Notes under the pieces: model-generated
Database searches by the model: none
Told to the model about the DNA's origin: nothing
What the model saw: the letters and a program-made list of their open reading frames with translations, nothing else
Made by a program: the position numbers and the translations under genes
Part shown: positions 16,137-24,297 of the stretch, piece after piece
Numbering within the stretch: the stretch's first letter is position 1
How the letters are laid out: the number at the start of each line of letters is the position of its first letter
Assembly: GCF_003352465.1 (NCBI RefSeq)
Contig: NZ_CP031153.1
Coordinates: forward strand, 4,054,001-4,118,000
DNA from: Kordia sp. SMS9
GTDB lineage: Bacteria; Bacteroidota; Bacteroidia; Flavobacteriales; Flavobacteriaceae
DNA length: 64,000 bases
Reading direction: 5' to 3'

Positions 16137-16998
16137 AATCGCAGAATCAGAACTTATTATAAATCCTGACGGAAGTATTTATCACTTAAATTTACTTCCT
16201 GAAGACCTAGCTACGACCATTATTATTGTTGGCGATCCAGATCGCGTAAAAATGGTAAGTGCTTATTTTGACACCATCGAAATTAAAAAAACAAAACGCG
16301 AATTTGTAACACATACTGGAACACTTCGCGGAAAGCGCATCACCGTACTTTCTACAGGAATTGGCACCGATAATATTGATATTGTTTTTAACGAATTGGA
16401 CGCACTTGTCAATGTAGATTTTGCTTCGCGAACCGTTAAAAAAGAATTGACAACCTTAGATATTGTGCGAATTGGAACTTCGGGTTCTATTCAAGAAAAC
16501 GTTCCCACAGATAGTTTTGTAATTAGCGAATATGCGATTGGTTTTGACAGTTTGTTACACTTTTATGAATGCGATCATGTACTCGAAACCGAATTTTCAG
16601 AAGCGTTCATGAAACAAACCCACTGGTCGCCCAAGAAATCAGAACCGTATGTAGTGAAAGGAAGTCAAGAGTTGATCGACAAACTATCGTCTGAGCAAAC
16701 TATGTTAGGTTTTACAGGAACCAATGTTGGTTTTTACGGGCCGCAAAGTCGTAAAATCCGATTAAACGTTCAAGATGAAGACTTAAATGAAAAGTTGGCA
16801 ACATTCACACATCAAGATAAAAAAATAACAAACTTAGAAATGGAAACCGCAGGAATTTACGGATTGGCAAATTTGCTAGGACATCGCTCCCTTTCCATGA
16901 ATGCCATTATTGCAAATCGTCCACTTGGCGAATTCAGTAAGGCTCCCAAACAAACCGTAGATCAGTTAATTCAATACACCTTAGAGAAATTAGTATAA
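16129..16998 (+). CDS. Nucleoside phosphorylase, uridine-phosphorylase-like
   Basis: A 289-residue member of the PNP_UDP_1 superfamily, which cleaves nucleosides with phosphate to base and ribose-1-phosphate. Seen: IIIVGDPDRVKMVSAYFD (phosphate-binding GDP-R motif near residue 34), THTGTLRGKRITVLSTGIGTDNIDIVFNEL (second phosphate/ribose strand), VRIGTSGSIQE and LEMETAGIYGLANLLGH (the ribose-contacting E-M-E). Base specificity cannot be read with confidence. The ATG at 16129 inside the preceding gene's end is preferred to a TTG 20 codons earlier. Ten bases separate it from the next gene. Confidence 0.9.
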   Translation: MHRIAESELIINPDGSIYHLNLLPEDLATTIIIVGDPDRVKMVSAYFDTIEIKKTKREFVTHTGTLRGKRITVLSTGIGTDNIDIVFNELDALVNVDFASRTVKKELTTLDIVRIGTSGSIQENVPTDSFVISEYAIGFDSLLHFYECDHVLETEFSEAFMKQTHWSPKKSEPYVVKGSQELIDKLSSEQTMLGFTGTNVGFYGPQSRKIRLNVQDEDLNEKLATFTHQDKKITNLEMETAGIYGLANLLGHRSLSMNAIIANRPLGEFSKAPKQTVDQLIQYTLEKLV

Positions 16999-17008
16999 AG
17001 AGAATTTA

Positions 17009-17863
17009 ATGAAGAAAATTAATATCGGTGGTGTTCCAGAACACTTCAATCTGGCTTGGTATTTAACACTTAAAGAACGTGCGTACGAAAAAGAAGGCAT
17101 CAACCTGCGTTGGAAAGATTATCCTGGCGGAACAGGTGCCATGTGTAAAGCACTTAGGAATGAAAAAATAGACATTGCTGTGATCCTTACGGAAGGAATC
17201 ATTAAAGATATCATAGCGGGAAATCCTGCTAAAATTGTACAAACCTATGTGCAATCGCCTTTAATTTGGGGAATTCACGTTGCGGCTGATGCTACTTATA
17301 ATACGATAGACGATTTAGAAGGAACCAAAGCTGCCATCAGTCGTTTTGGTTCTGGCTCGCATTTAATGGCGTATATCAATGCCGAAAATAATGGCTGGGA
17401 CACCGACAATCTTGGTTTCGAAGTCATTAACAATTTAGAAGGTGCTATTGATGGATTGAACAAGGGAAAAGGCGATTATTTTATGTGGGAACATTTTACC
17501 ACAAAACCGTTGGTAGATCAAGGAATATTTAAACGTGTTGCTGATTGTCCAACACCTTGGCCCTGTTTTGTGATTGCTGTGCGATCAGAATTGTTAGCTG
17601 AAGATGAAGAAACGGTAAAAACTGTTTTACGAATTATCAACGAGATGACGTCAAAATTCAAAGACATTCCAAATATCGACGAACGGATAGCTGTACGCTA
17701 CGAACAGCAGTTGGATGATGTACAAAAATGGTTATCATTAACCGAATGGAGTCAAGAATTAATCGACGAAGAAACCATTGAAAAAGTCCAAGAAAAACTA
17801 CTCAGTTTAGATATCATTCCTGAAAAATGGAGTTATAAGAGCTTGACACACAAATTAGTATAA
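17009..17863 (+). CDS. Cytoplasmic periplasmic-binding-protein-fold protein (Ca3427-like)
   Basis: A 284-residue type-2 substrate-binding-fold protein related to NMT1/THI5 and the Ca3427 group. Seen: INIGGVPEHFNLAWYLTLK at the start, a PGGTGAMCKALRNEKIDIAVILTEG ligand-loop region, QSPLIWGIHVAA, a SRFGSGSHLM loop and the PWPCFVIAVRSELL hinge strand. There is no signal peptide and no transporter gene nearby, so it is not a normal ABC uptake protein; it more likely acts as an intracellular ligand binder or enzyme. Relatives of THI5 make a pyrimidine from histidine and PLP, but the key residues cannot be confirmed here. It is the last gene of the SUI1 operon. Confidence 0.85.
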   Translation: MKKINIGGVPEHFNLAWYLTLKERAYEKEGINLRWKDYPGGTGAMCKALRNEKIDIAVILTEGIIKDIIAGNPAKIVQTYVQSPLIWGIHVAADATYNTIDDLEGTKAAISRFGSGSHLMAYINAENNGWDTDNLGFEVINNLEGAIDGLNKGKGDYFMWEHFTTKPLVDQGIFKRVADCPTPWPCFVIAVRSELLAEDEETVKTVLRIINEMTSKFKDIPNIDERIAVRYEQQLDDVQKWLSLTEWSQELIDEETIEKVQEKLLSLDIIPEKWSYKSLTHKLV

Positions 17864-18204
17864 ATACTTCTTTCTCTAAAAAAATCATGTATATAATACA
17901 GATTTATACTACATTTTATTCAATTTTACAAATTTTAGACATCCGTAGAAACACCCGTTTATACAGGGGATTTTTCCCCTTTTCAAAAGGGTATTTATGT
18001 CGACGAATGGTGTATTTCACCCTGCGAATGGTCGATAAATGACGTTTTTATGCAATTTAACGAAAATTTAAACAGGTAAACGATAAAATGATACGATTGC
18101 CGGTTGTCATGTTACATTTGTTATCAGAAAGCAATAAGGGCAAAATGTTACTTTCTATTTACAACCAAATTATTTATCAGATTATTAACATTACAACTAT
18201 CATT
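17864..18204 (+). other. Intergenic region with competing hairpins and direct repeat
   Basis: No gene is seen. GGGG (17966-17969), CCCC (17976-17979) and GGG (17989-17991) can form two hairpins that share the central C-run, so only one can exist at a time. CGAATGGT occurs at 18004-18011 and 18025-18032, offset by 21 bp. A TAnnTTTG word follows at 18113. Confidence 0.5.
18113..18120 (+). promoter_or_regulatory. Candidate -7 promoter element of the small lipoprotein gene
   Basis: TACATTTG matches TAnnTTTG and predicts a leader of about 78 nt before the ATG at 18205. Confidence 0.5.
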
Positions 18205-18369
18205 ATGAAAAAATCATTTATAGCATTAGCAGCAGCAGGTTTATTATTAGCGTCATGTGGATCTAATTGCATGGGCAAAGGAGTTAACTTTGCAGATGCA
18301 GACGACGCAAAGGAAAACTACATTATGACTGCAAGCGCAGACGAAGCAAACTGCGTAGAAGTATACTAG
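18205..18369 (+). CDS. Small lipoprotein, 54 residues
   Basis: The signal (MKKSFIALAAAGLLLASC) ends in a textbook lipobox with Cys18, leaving a mature chain of 37 residues that is acidic (several Asp/Glu) and contains two more Cys (in SNCMGKG and ANCVEVY) that could form a disulfide. I do not recognise a family. The in-frame extension back to 18088 is rejected because it would bury the signal peptide. A strong promoter word upstream and an excellent terminator downstream make it a discrete, probably abundant, monocistronic gene. Confidence 0.88.
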   Translation: MKKSFIALAAAGLLLASCGSNCMGKGVNFADADDAKENYIMTASADEANCVEVY

Positions 18370-18394
18370 TAAAAACTTTCCAATTATATATACG

Positions 18395-18426
18395 AAAGGT
18401 TACAACGTTATGTTGTGACCTTTTTT
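18395..18426 (+). terminator. Rho-independent terminator of the small lipoprotein gene
   Basis: A 12-bp stem (18395-18406 with 18412-18423, one G-T pair), 5-nt loop and T-run starting at 18421. Confidence 0.9.
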
Positions 18427-18445
18427 ATTTTTAGATGATTGAAAG

Positions 18446-18579
18446 GTCAAGCTGAAAAGTATTGTAAACTCTTCATTTCTATTGTAAATACATGATTCAG
18501 CATCTTTATGAGAAGCTGAATCAAGTTCAGCTTGACGATAAATTCACTAAAATCGTATCATAGAGATTTCGCGAAAGCG
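18446..18579. repeat. REP-like intergenic palindromic element
   Basis: GTCAAGCTGAA (18446-18456) is inverted at 18526-18536, enclosing a second hairpin GATTCAGC/GCTGAATC (18494-18501 with 18515-18522). A TTTCGCGAAAGCG motif follows at 18567-18579. GTCAAGCTGA/GATTCAGC palindromes of this kind are common between flavobacterial genes. Confidence 0.6.
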
Positions 18580-18623
18580 AGAAACAAGTCTAAAAGGCAA
18601 AGGCGAGCTAAAAGCGAAGCAAG

Positions 18624-19289
18624 CTACCATCGAATTCCCTCAATACGCTGACTCACCAAATAATCATTACAACGACTAAAATGCTTATTATCAAACCAAT
18701 ACCCACGATTGGCACTCAACGGTGATGGATGTCCTGACGTAAGTACATAATGTTTATTGGGATCAACTTTAGCCCCTTTTTTCTTGGCATATCCGCCCCA
18801 AAGTAAAAAAACCACGTTTTCTTTTTTCTCTGAAATCATTTTGATCACAGCATCTGTAAAGGTTTCCCAGCCTTTTCCTTGGTGACTTCCTGCTTGATGC
18901 GCACGAACCGTCAATGTAGCATTTAATAGCAACACACCTTGTTTTGCCCAACGTTCTAAATTTCCGCTCACAGGCGGATCAATGCCGATATCGCGTTTAA
19001 TTTCTTTAAAAATATTGATTAATGAAGGTGGTTGTGGAACGCCGTCATTTACAGAAAAACACAATCCATTTGCCTGTCCCACACCATGATACGGATCTTG
19101 TCCAATAATCACCACTTTCAACCGATGAAACGGACAATGATCAAATGCGGCAAATATGTCCTTCCCTTTCGGGAAACATTGATGTTGTGTATATTCCGTT
19201 TTGACAAAATTGATCAATTCTTTAAAATACGGTTCTTCAAACTCGTCTTGTAGATGAAATTTCCAGCTTTCTTCAATTTTTATATTCAT
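18624..19289 (-). CDS. ung: Uracil-DNA glycosylase, family 1
   Basis: A 221-residue base-excision repair enzyme that removes uracil from DNA. Seen: GQDPYHG with the catalytic Asp65, QANGLCFSV (uracil pocket Phe), LLLNATLTV, and SGHPSPLSANRG with the catalytic His near residue 186. Length is normal. The ATG at 19289 is chosen over a TTG five codons upstream. It is divergent from mutS2, another DNA-maintenance gene, sharing a 157-base upstream region. Confidence 0.97.
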   Translation of the reverse strand: MNIKIEESWKFHLQDEFEEPYFKELINFVKTEYTQHQCFPKGKDIFAAFDHCPFHRLKVVIIGQDPYHGVGQANGLCFSVNDGVPQPPSLINIFKEIKRDIGIDPPVSGNLERWAKQGVLLLNATLTVRAHQAGSHQGKGWETFTDAVIKMISEKKENVVFLLWGGYAKKKGAKVDPNKHYVLTSGHPSPLSANRGYWFDNKHFSRCNDYLVSQRIEGIRW

Positions 19290-19383
19290 ATTTTGTCTTT
19301 TCAATAGCGTTTTACCTCAAAATTGCACAAAAATGGCCCATTTATAAGATTGTTTATTATTTCAAAATCAACATATAAATAAG

Positions 19384-19391
19384 TACCTTTG
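19384..19391 (+). promoter_or_regulatory. Candidate -7 promoter element of mutS2
   Basis: TACCTTTG matches TAnnTTTG and lies 56 bases before the mutS2 start. Confidence 0.5.
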
Positions 19392-19446
19392 CCATCGTCT
19401 GAAAAAATTAGACCACAATCGAGATTCTTAGTAGTCCAAATTTACA

Positions 19447-21618
19447 ATGATTAAAATACATTCCAAAACATTAGATGATTTAGAGTTTGAAACTGTGTTA
19501 CAACAAGTTTCAGAGCATGCTGTTACGACCTACGGAAAACAGAAAATTAGCAATACACAACCTTTTCAAGACAAAGAGATATTGCTAACAAACTTGTCGT
19601 ACGTCAATGAATACTTGGCATCTTTTGAAAATGAAAACGTGATTCCGAATCATGGTTTTGAAGGAATTTCATTGGAAATTAAACTGTTAGCGATTGAAAA
19701 TAGTTTTTTGGAAATTTTAGGATTTCGTAAAATTTCTGCCATTTCTAGCGCCGTGAATCTCTTGATTAAGTTCTTTAAGAAGTTTCACGAATATTACCCA
19801 ACGCTTCACAAACGATCGGAACGTATTGAATTTACAAAAGTGCTGATTACCGAGATTGACAACGTCATCAATCGTTTTGGAGAAGTAAAAGATACGGCTT
19901 CATCAGAATTGGCACGGATTCGACGTGGAATTTTAAGCATTCGCGGAAAAATAAATCAGAGTTTTTCTTCTGCCTTGAGCAGATATAATCAAGCTGATTA
20001 TTTGGATGAAATTCGCGAAACGGTGGTTGATAACCGTAGAGTTTTAGCCGTAAAAGCCATGCATCGCCGCAAAGTCAAAGGTGCCATTATGGGAAATTCT
20101 AAAACGGGAAGCATTGTTTATATTGAACCTGAAATTACGTTGCGCTATTCGCGAGAATTGTCGAATTTAGAATATGAAGAAAAGGAAGAAGTTACGCGTA
20201 TTTTAAAGGAATTGACAGACTTTACACGACCGTTTGCGCCGCTTTTAGAGGAATATCAAGACTTTTTAAGTGATTTAGATGTCAGCTATTCCAAAGCTAA
20301 ATATGCGGCTTCTATGAACGCTATTTTACCTGAACTTTCAGAGAAACGCGAATTATTTTTGAAAGATGCGTACCATCCACTCCTCTATTTAACAAATAAA
20401 GAACGTAACGAAAAAACATATCCGCAGACAATTGAACTAAGTCAAGATAATAGAATTATTGTGATTTCTGGACCAAATGCTGGTGGAAAAAGTATCACTT
20501 TAAAAACGATCGGTTTGTTACAATTGATGTTGCAAAGTGGTATGTTAGTTCCTGTGCATGAACGCAGTAAAATGTGTTTGTTTGAACGAATTTTGACAGA
20601 TATTGGAGACGGACAATCTATTGAAAATCATTTAAGTACGTATAGTTATCGTTTGAAGCAGATGAATTACTTTTTGCGAAAATGTAATAATAAAACGCTG
20701 TTTTTAATTGATGAATTTGGTACGGGAAGTGATCCTGAATTGGGTGGCGCTTTGGCGGAAACCTTCTTGGAAGTTTTTTATGAGCGAGAAGCTTTTGGAA
20801 TCATCACAACGCACTACTCCAACTTAAAGTTATTGGCGAACGAATTGCCATACGCGACCAACGCAAATATGATGTTTGATAGCAAAACGTTGCAACCTGT
20901 ATACAAATTAGCGTTGGGACAAGCAGGAAGTTCATTTACCTTTGAAGTTGCACAAAAAAATGGCATTCCGTACAGTTTGATCAACAGAGCAAAGAAGAAA
21001 ATTGAGCGTGGAAAAGTACGTTTTGATGCCACGATAGCAAAGCTTCAAAAAGAACGCAGCGCCATGGAAAAAACGTCTAAATTGTTACGAGAAGAAGAAA
21101 TCAAAGCGCGTGAAGAAAACGAACGTTTGGAAGCGTTGAATGTGAAAACAAAGTCCAAATTAGAGAGTTATCAGCAGTTGTATGATCATGACAAACGCAT
21201 GATTCATCTTGGAAATAAGATCAATGAAATTGCCGAACGTTATTTTGACAATAAAAAGAAACGTCCGTTGATTTCTGAGTTTTTACGTATTGTAGAGACT
21301 GAAAATTCCAAACGAAAAAAACAATCCGCTAAGGAAAAAAACATACAAAAGGCAAAACAAAAAGAAGCTAAAAAAGAAGTCATTCAAAAAGTGGCGGTTA
21401 TTCGTGAGGAAAAGAAAATCGAGCAGAAAAAAGCCGCCAAAAAAGAAGCAGAAAAGCCAAAACCAATTTTAAAAATCGGCGATCGCGTTCGTATGCATGA
21501 TGGAAAAGCTGTAGGAACGATTGACGAAATGGAAAAAGGAAAAGCTATAGTGAATTACGGAATATTTACTACGAAAATTTCCGTAGATCAATTAGAATTG
21601 GTGGAAGCTAAGAAGTAA
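19447..21618 (+). CDS. mutS2: MutS2-family ATPase lacking the Smr nuclease domain
   Basis: 723 residues. The N-terminal MutS core and clamp helices run to about residue 330. The ATPase has the Walker A GPNAGGKS at about 342-349, a Walker B LFLIDEFGTGSDPE near 420 and the ITTHYSNLKLLAN switch. A long charged coiled coil (about 520-680, Lys/Glu-rich) follows, then a KOW-like beta segment (GDRVRMHDGKAVGTIDEMEKG). Classical MutS2 proteins carry a C-terminal Smr nuclease domain of about 80 residues; here the chain stops just after the KOW-like part. In other bacteria MutS2 suppresses recombination or rescues collided ribosomes. Confidence 0.94.
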   Translation: MIKIHSKTLDDLEFETVLQQVSEHAVTTYGKQKISNTQPFQDKEILLTNLSYVNEYLASFENENVIPNHGFEGISLEIKLLAIENSFLEILGFRKISAISSAVNLLIKFFKKFHEYYPTLHKRSERIEFTKVLITEIDNVINRFGEVKDTASSELARIRRGILSIRGKINQSFSSALSRYNQADYLDEIRETVVDNRRVLAVKAMHRRKVKGAIMGNSKTGSIVYIEPEITLRYSRELSNLEYEEKEEVTRILKELTDFTRPFAPLLEEYQDFLSDLDVSYSKAKYAASMNAILPELSEKRELFLKDAYHPLLYLTNKERNEKTYPQTIELSQDNRIIVISGPNAGGKSITLKTIGLLQLMLQSGMLVPVHERSKMCLFERILTDIGDGQSIENHLSTYSYRLKQMNYFLRKCNNKTLFLIDEFGTGSDPELGGALAETFLEVFYEREAFGIITTHYSNLKLLANELPYATNANMMFDSKTLQPVYKLALGQAGSSFTFEVAQKNGIPYSLINRAKKKIERGKVRFDATIAKLQKERSAMEKTSKLLREEEIKAREENERLEALNVKTKSKLESYQQLYDHDKRMIHLGNKINEIAERYFDNKKKRPLISEFLRIVETENSKRKKQSAKEKNIQKAKQKEAKKEVIQKVAVIREEKKIEQKKAAKKEAEKPKPILKIGDRVRMHDGKAVGTIDEMEKGKAIVNYGIFTTKISVDQLELVEAKK

Positions 21619-21710
21619 TTTTTTTAGGGGATTTTTATTTCGTTAATTTGTTGACTTATAAAGTTGTTCTTTGAAACTTCTCAATACTAAAATCTCAATA
21701 CTCAATACTA

Positions 21711-22046
21711 TTAAGATATCTTCAAACCATTTGGAATTTTAGCTGAAGGATGCATCAAAATAACATCATCACCATCAACAGCGCCCATGACCAAACATTC
21801 GGAGAAGAAATTCGCAATTTGTTTTTTAGGAAAATTCACAACTGCCATAATCTGTTTGCCAATCAATTCTTCTTTTGTATAACGCTTGGTAATCTGTGCG
21901 GATGATTTTCGAATTCCGATGTTGGCACCAAAGTCAATGGTAAGTTGATAGGCTGGTTTTCTGGCTTTTGGAAAATCGTTTGCTTCAATAATGGTTCCAA
22001 TGCGCATGTCTACTTTTTCAAAATCGCTCCAAGATACCTCACTCAT
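21711..22046 (-). CDS. csaA: CsaA-like tRNA-binding-domain protein
   Basis: 111 residues, a stand-alone tRNA-binding OB fold (EMAP/Trbp111 type). Seen: FEKVDMRIGTIIEANDFPKARKPAY (the strand-1 R-I-G motif), QITKRYTKEELIGKQIMAVVNF and the C-terminal SECLVMGA...VILMHPSAKIPNG. CsaA dimers bind tRNA and have chaperone activity in Bacillus. It lies between mutS2 and a divergent thioredoxin-like gene. Confidence 0.93.
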   Translation of the reverse strand: MSEVSWSDFEKVDMRIGTIIEANDFPKARKPAYQLTIDFGANIGIRKSSAQITKRYTKEELIGKQIMAVVNFPKKQIANFFSECLVMGAVDGDDVILMHPSAKIPNGLKIS

Positions 22047-22091
22047 TGTATTTTTTTGAGTAAATTTATACTTTAAAAAACAATTTCACAA

Positions 22092-22646
22092 ATGGCACTG
22101 ACTCCTTCCAATATGCTTTCTTTAGGCACAAAAGCTCCTAATTTTTCTTTAATCGATACAGTTTCAGACAAAACCATTTCGCTAAACGATGCAAAAGGAA
22201 CACACGGAACGGTACTTATGTTCATCTGCAATCATTGTCCATTTGTAAAACATGTAAACGAAGGAATTGTAAAATTAGCGAATGATTATCAATCAAAAGG
22301 AATAGGTTTTGTTGCGATTTCGAGCAATGATGTTGAAAATTATCCTGCAGACGCACCGCATTTAATGAAGGAAAACGCACAACAAGAAGGGTTTTCTTTT
22401 CCATATTTGTATGATGAAACGCAGGAAATTGCCAAAGATTATGATGCTGCGTGCACGCCTGATTTTTATATTTTTGATGCGAATTTAGGATTGGTCTATC
22501 GTGGACAATTAGACGATTCACGGCCAAATAATGGAATTCCTGTTACTGGAAAAGACATGCGAAATGCGCTCGATATGTTATTAAAAGGAGCAGAAATTTC
22601 AGCCGATCAAAAACCTAGTATTGGTTGTGGCATTAAGTGGATTTAA
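22092..22646 (+). CDS. Thioredoxin-like peroxiredoxin-family protein
   Basis: 184 residues of the AhpC/TSA-type thioredoxin fold. No signal peptide, so it is cytoplasmic. The active-site region is FICNHCPFVKHV, a CxxC in the position of the thioredoxin motif; YDAACTPDFYIFD supplies the cis-Pro loop and GQLDDSRPNNGIPVTG a conserved C-terminal loop. This subgroup is widespread and annotated as thioredoxin family protein; the reductant and target are unknown. A final Cys lies in SIGCGIKWI. It is divergent from the csaA-like gene. Confidence 0.92.
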   Translation: MALTPSNMLSLGTKAPNFSLIDTVSDKTISLNDAKGTHGTVLMFICNHCPFVKHVNEGIVKLANDYQSKGIGFVAISSNDVENYPADAPHLMKENAQQEGFSFPYLYDETQEIAKDYDAACTPDFYIFDANLGLVYRGQLDDSRPNNGIPVTGKDMRNALDMLLKGAEISADQKPSIGCGIKWI

Positions 22647-22660
22647 CATAGATTTACTTA

Positions 22661-22713
22661 GATTGTTAGATTGTTAGATTGTTAGATTGTTAGATTGTTA
22701 GATTGTTAGATTG
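22661..22713. repeat. 8-bp tandem repeat, 6.6 copies
   Basis: The unit GATTGTTA is repeated six full times plus GATTG with no mismatch, directly after the thioredoxin-like gene. It is followed by AT-rich, partly palindromic sequence to about 22765. Confidence 0.95.
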
Positions 22714-22772
22714 AAATTAATTTAAAATTCAACATTCATAATTTAAAATTTAAAATTCATAATTTACAAAAA

Positions 22773-23309
22773 CTACTTCCAATTTTTACGAATCAGTAAT
22801 TGATTGATATGTTCGTAATGGTGATTGCAATGCCACGCGTAAATTCCTATGTTTTCTTTGAGTGATACTTTTTCATTTCCTTCTGGATGAATAAAAAATT
22901 GTGCTAAATCTTCTACGGAAAGTCCTTTTAAAAAATACACCCATTTTGCATGCAAAGCTTCTATTGTGTTTAGTGAAAGTTCAATGGGCGCGGATTTGCT
23001 ATCGAATAATTCCGCCCAGCGATCTTCATAATACGCTTTTATAATAGGTTGATTTTCTGTCAACGTCCATTTGAAACGTGTATAACTATTATGATGACTA
23101 TCTGAAACATGATGAATTACTTGCCGGATCGTCCAACCTTCTGGTCGATAACAAGTATCTAATTGTTCTTTCGAGAGATTTTTCACTAATAGCTTCAATC
23201 GTTTCGGGAACAATTCCAACACATTGATCCACTCTTGAATATGTTTCATAGTAATCATTTCGGGAATTTGAGGTTTTCCGATTGGATATTTTAGCAATTC
23301 TAACTCCAT
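22773..23309 (-). CDS. DinB/YfiT-family putative metal-dependent thiol transferase
   Basis: 178 residues of the DinB four-helix-bundle superfamily, closest in pattern to YfiT/BstA, which conjugate bacillithiol to substrates. The three metal-binding His are visible: one in TIRQVIHHVSDSHHN (around residue 66) and two in WHCNHHYEHI near the end. The typical start LRYPIGKP-like is here LKYPIGKPQIPE. Whether this lineage makes bacillithiol is not shown by the window. Transcribed alone. Confidence 0.9.
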   Translation of the reverse strand: MELELLKYPIGKPQIPEMITMKHIQEWINVLELFPKRLKLLVKNLSKEQLDTCYRPEGWTIRQVIHHVSDSHHNSYTRFKWTLTENQPIIKAYYEDRWAELFDSKSAPIELSLNTIEALHAKWVYFLKGLSVEDLAQFFIHPEGNEKVSLKENIGIYAWHCNHHYEHINQLLIRKNWK

Positions 23310-23324
23310 TATATAATAGGGTAT

Positions 23325-23356
23325 AAAAAAACGCTCTGAGATTTTCAGAGCGTTTT
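23325..23356 (-). terminator. Rho-independent terminator of the PPIase gene
   Basis: A perfect 12-bp stem (23328-23339 with 23345-23356), 5-nt loop, and a T-run on the minus strand (A-run 23325-23331). It lies 8 bases after the PPIase stop codon. Confidence 0.9.
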
Positions 23357-23364
23357 GTATAATT

Positions 23365-24297
23365 TTATTTTACATCCATCAATTCAACGTCGAACATGAG
23401 TGTTGCGTTTGGCGGAATTACACTACCTGCACCGCGCGCTCCATATCCTAAATGTGGAGGCACCACAAATCGTGCTTTGTCTCCTACTTTCAACAACGCG
23501 ATTCCTTCATCCCAACCAGGAATTACATTTCCTTGTCCTAACGGAAAATCGATTGGTTCATTTCTTTTATATGAAGAATCAAAAACGCCACCATCAGGAA
23601 ACATTCCTTTATAATGAACAGAAACTGTTTTTCCAGCTTCTGCTTTTGCGCCATTTCCTTCTTGAATGATTTTATAACGCAAGCCACTTTCTGTTGTATC
23701 GAAACCTGTAGCGATTTCATCTAATTCTTTGGCTGCTTTTTCTTTGGCTGCTTTTTCTCTTTCTGCTTTTGCACCATTAAATGCTCTAAACGTTTCAACA
23801 GCATTAAAAGCTTCTGCTTCTGCTCCAACACGAATAATTTCCAAGTTTTCAATCGTATCACCTTGTGTTACAGCATCTACTACCTCTTGTCCGTGTGCCA
23901 CATGTCCAAATACGGTATGTTTTCCATCTAACCAAGGAGTTGCAATATGTGTGATAAAAAATTGACTTCCATTTGTTCCAGGTCCTGCATTTGCCATAGA
24001 TAGTACGCCAGGCGCATTGTGTGTTAACTCTGGGTGAAATTCATCATCAAAGTTATATCCAGGACTTCCTGTTCCTGTTCCTAATGGGCAACCACCTTGA
24101 ATCATAAAATCAGGAATCACTCTATGAAATTTAAGTCCATCATAATAAGGAGTTCCTTGTGGTTTTGCTTTATTTTCTAAATTACCTTCAGCTAGTGCAA
24201 CAAAGTTACCAACTGTACCAGGTGTTTTTTGATACGTTAAGCTTACAAGGATTTCTCCTTTGCTAGTATGAAATTTTGCGTATAATCCGTCTTCCAT
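23365..24297 (-). CDS. Peptidyl-prolyl isomerase, cyclophilin-FKBP fusion
   Basis: 310 residues with two unrelated PPIase domains. The cyclophilin domain (about 1-165) has FHRVIPDFMIQGGCPLGTGTG, the GPGTNGSQFFIT catalytic core and LDGKHTVFGHV. A Lys/Glu/Ala-rich linker (about 175-200) leads to an FKBP domain (about 205-310) with VSVHYKGMFPDGGVFDSSY, VIPGWDEGIALL and GYGARGAGSVIPPN. Both active sites look intact. No signal peptide, so it is a cytoplasmic folding catalyst. The ATG at 24297 is preferred over a TTG 12 codons upstream. Confidence 0.95.
   Translation of the reverse strand: MEDGLYAKFHTSKGEILVSLTYQKTPGTVGNFVALAEGNLENKAKPQGTPYYDGLKFHRVIPDFMIQGGCPLGTGTGSPGYNFDDEFHPELTHNAPGVLSMANAGPGTNGSQFFITHIATPWLDGKHTVFGHVAHGQEVVDAVTQGDTIENLEIIRVGAEAEAFNAVETFRAFNGAKAEREKAAKEKAAKELDEIATGFDTTESGLRYKIIQEGNGAKAEAGKTVSVHYKGMFPDGGVFDSSYKRNEPIDFPLGQGNVIPGWDEGIALLKVGDKARFVVPPHLGYGARGAGSVIPPNATLMFDVELMDVK

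Noticed and set aside
18088..18204. N-terminal extension of the small lipoprotein
   Set aside because: It would place 39 residues in front of a textbook lipoprotein signal, and the TACATTTG promoter word lies inside it.
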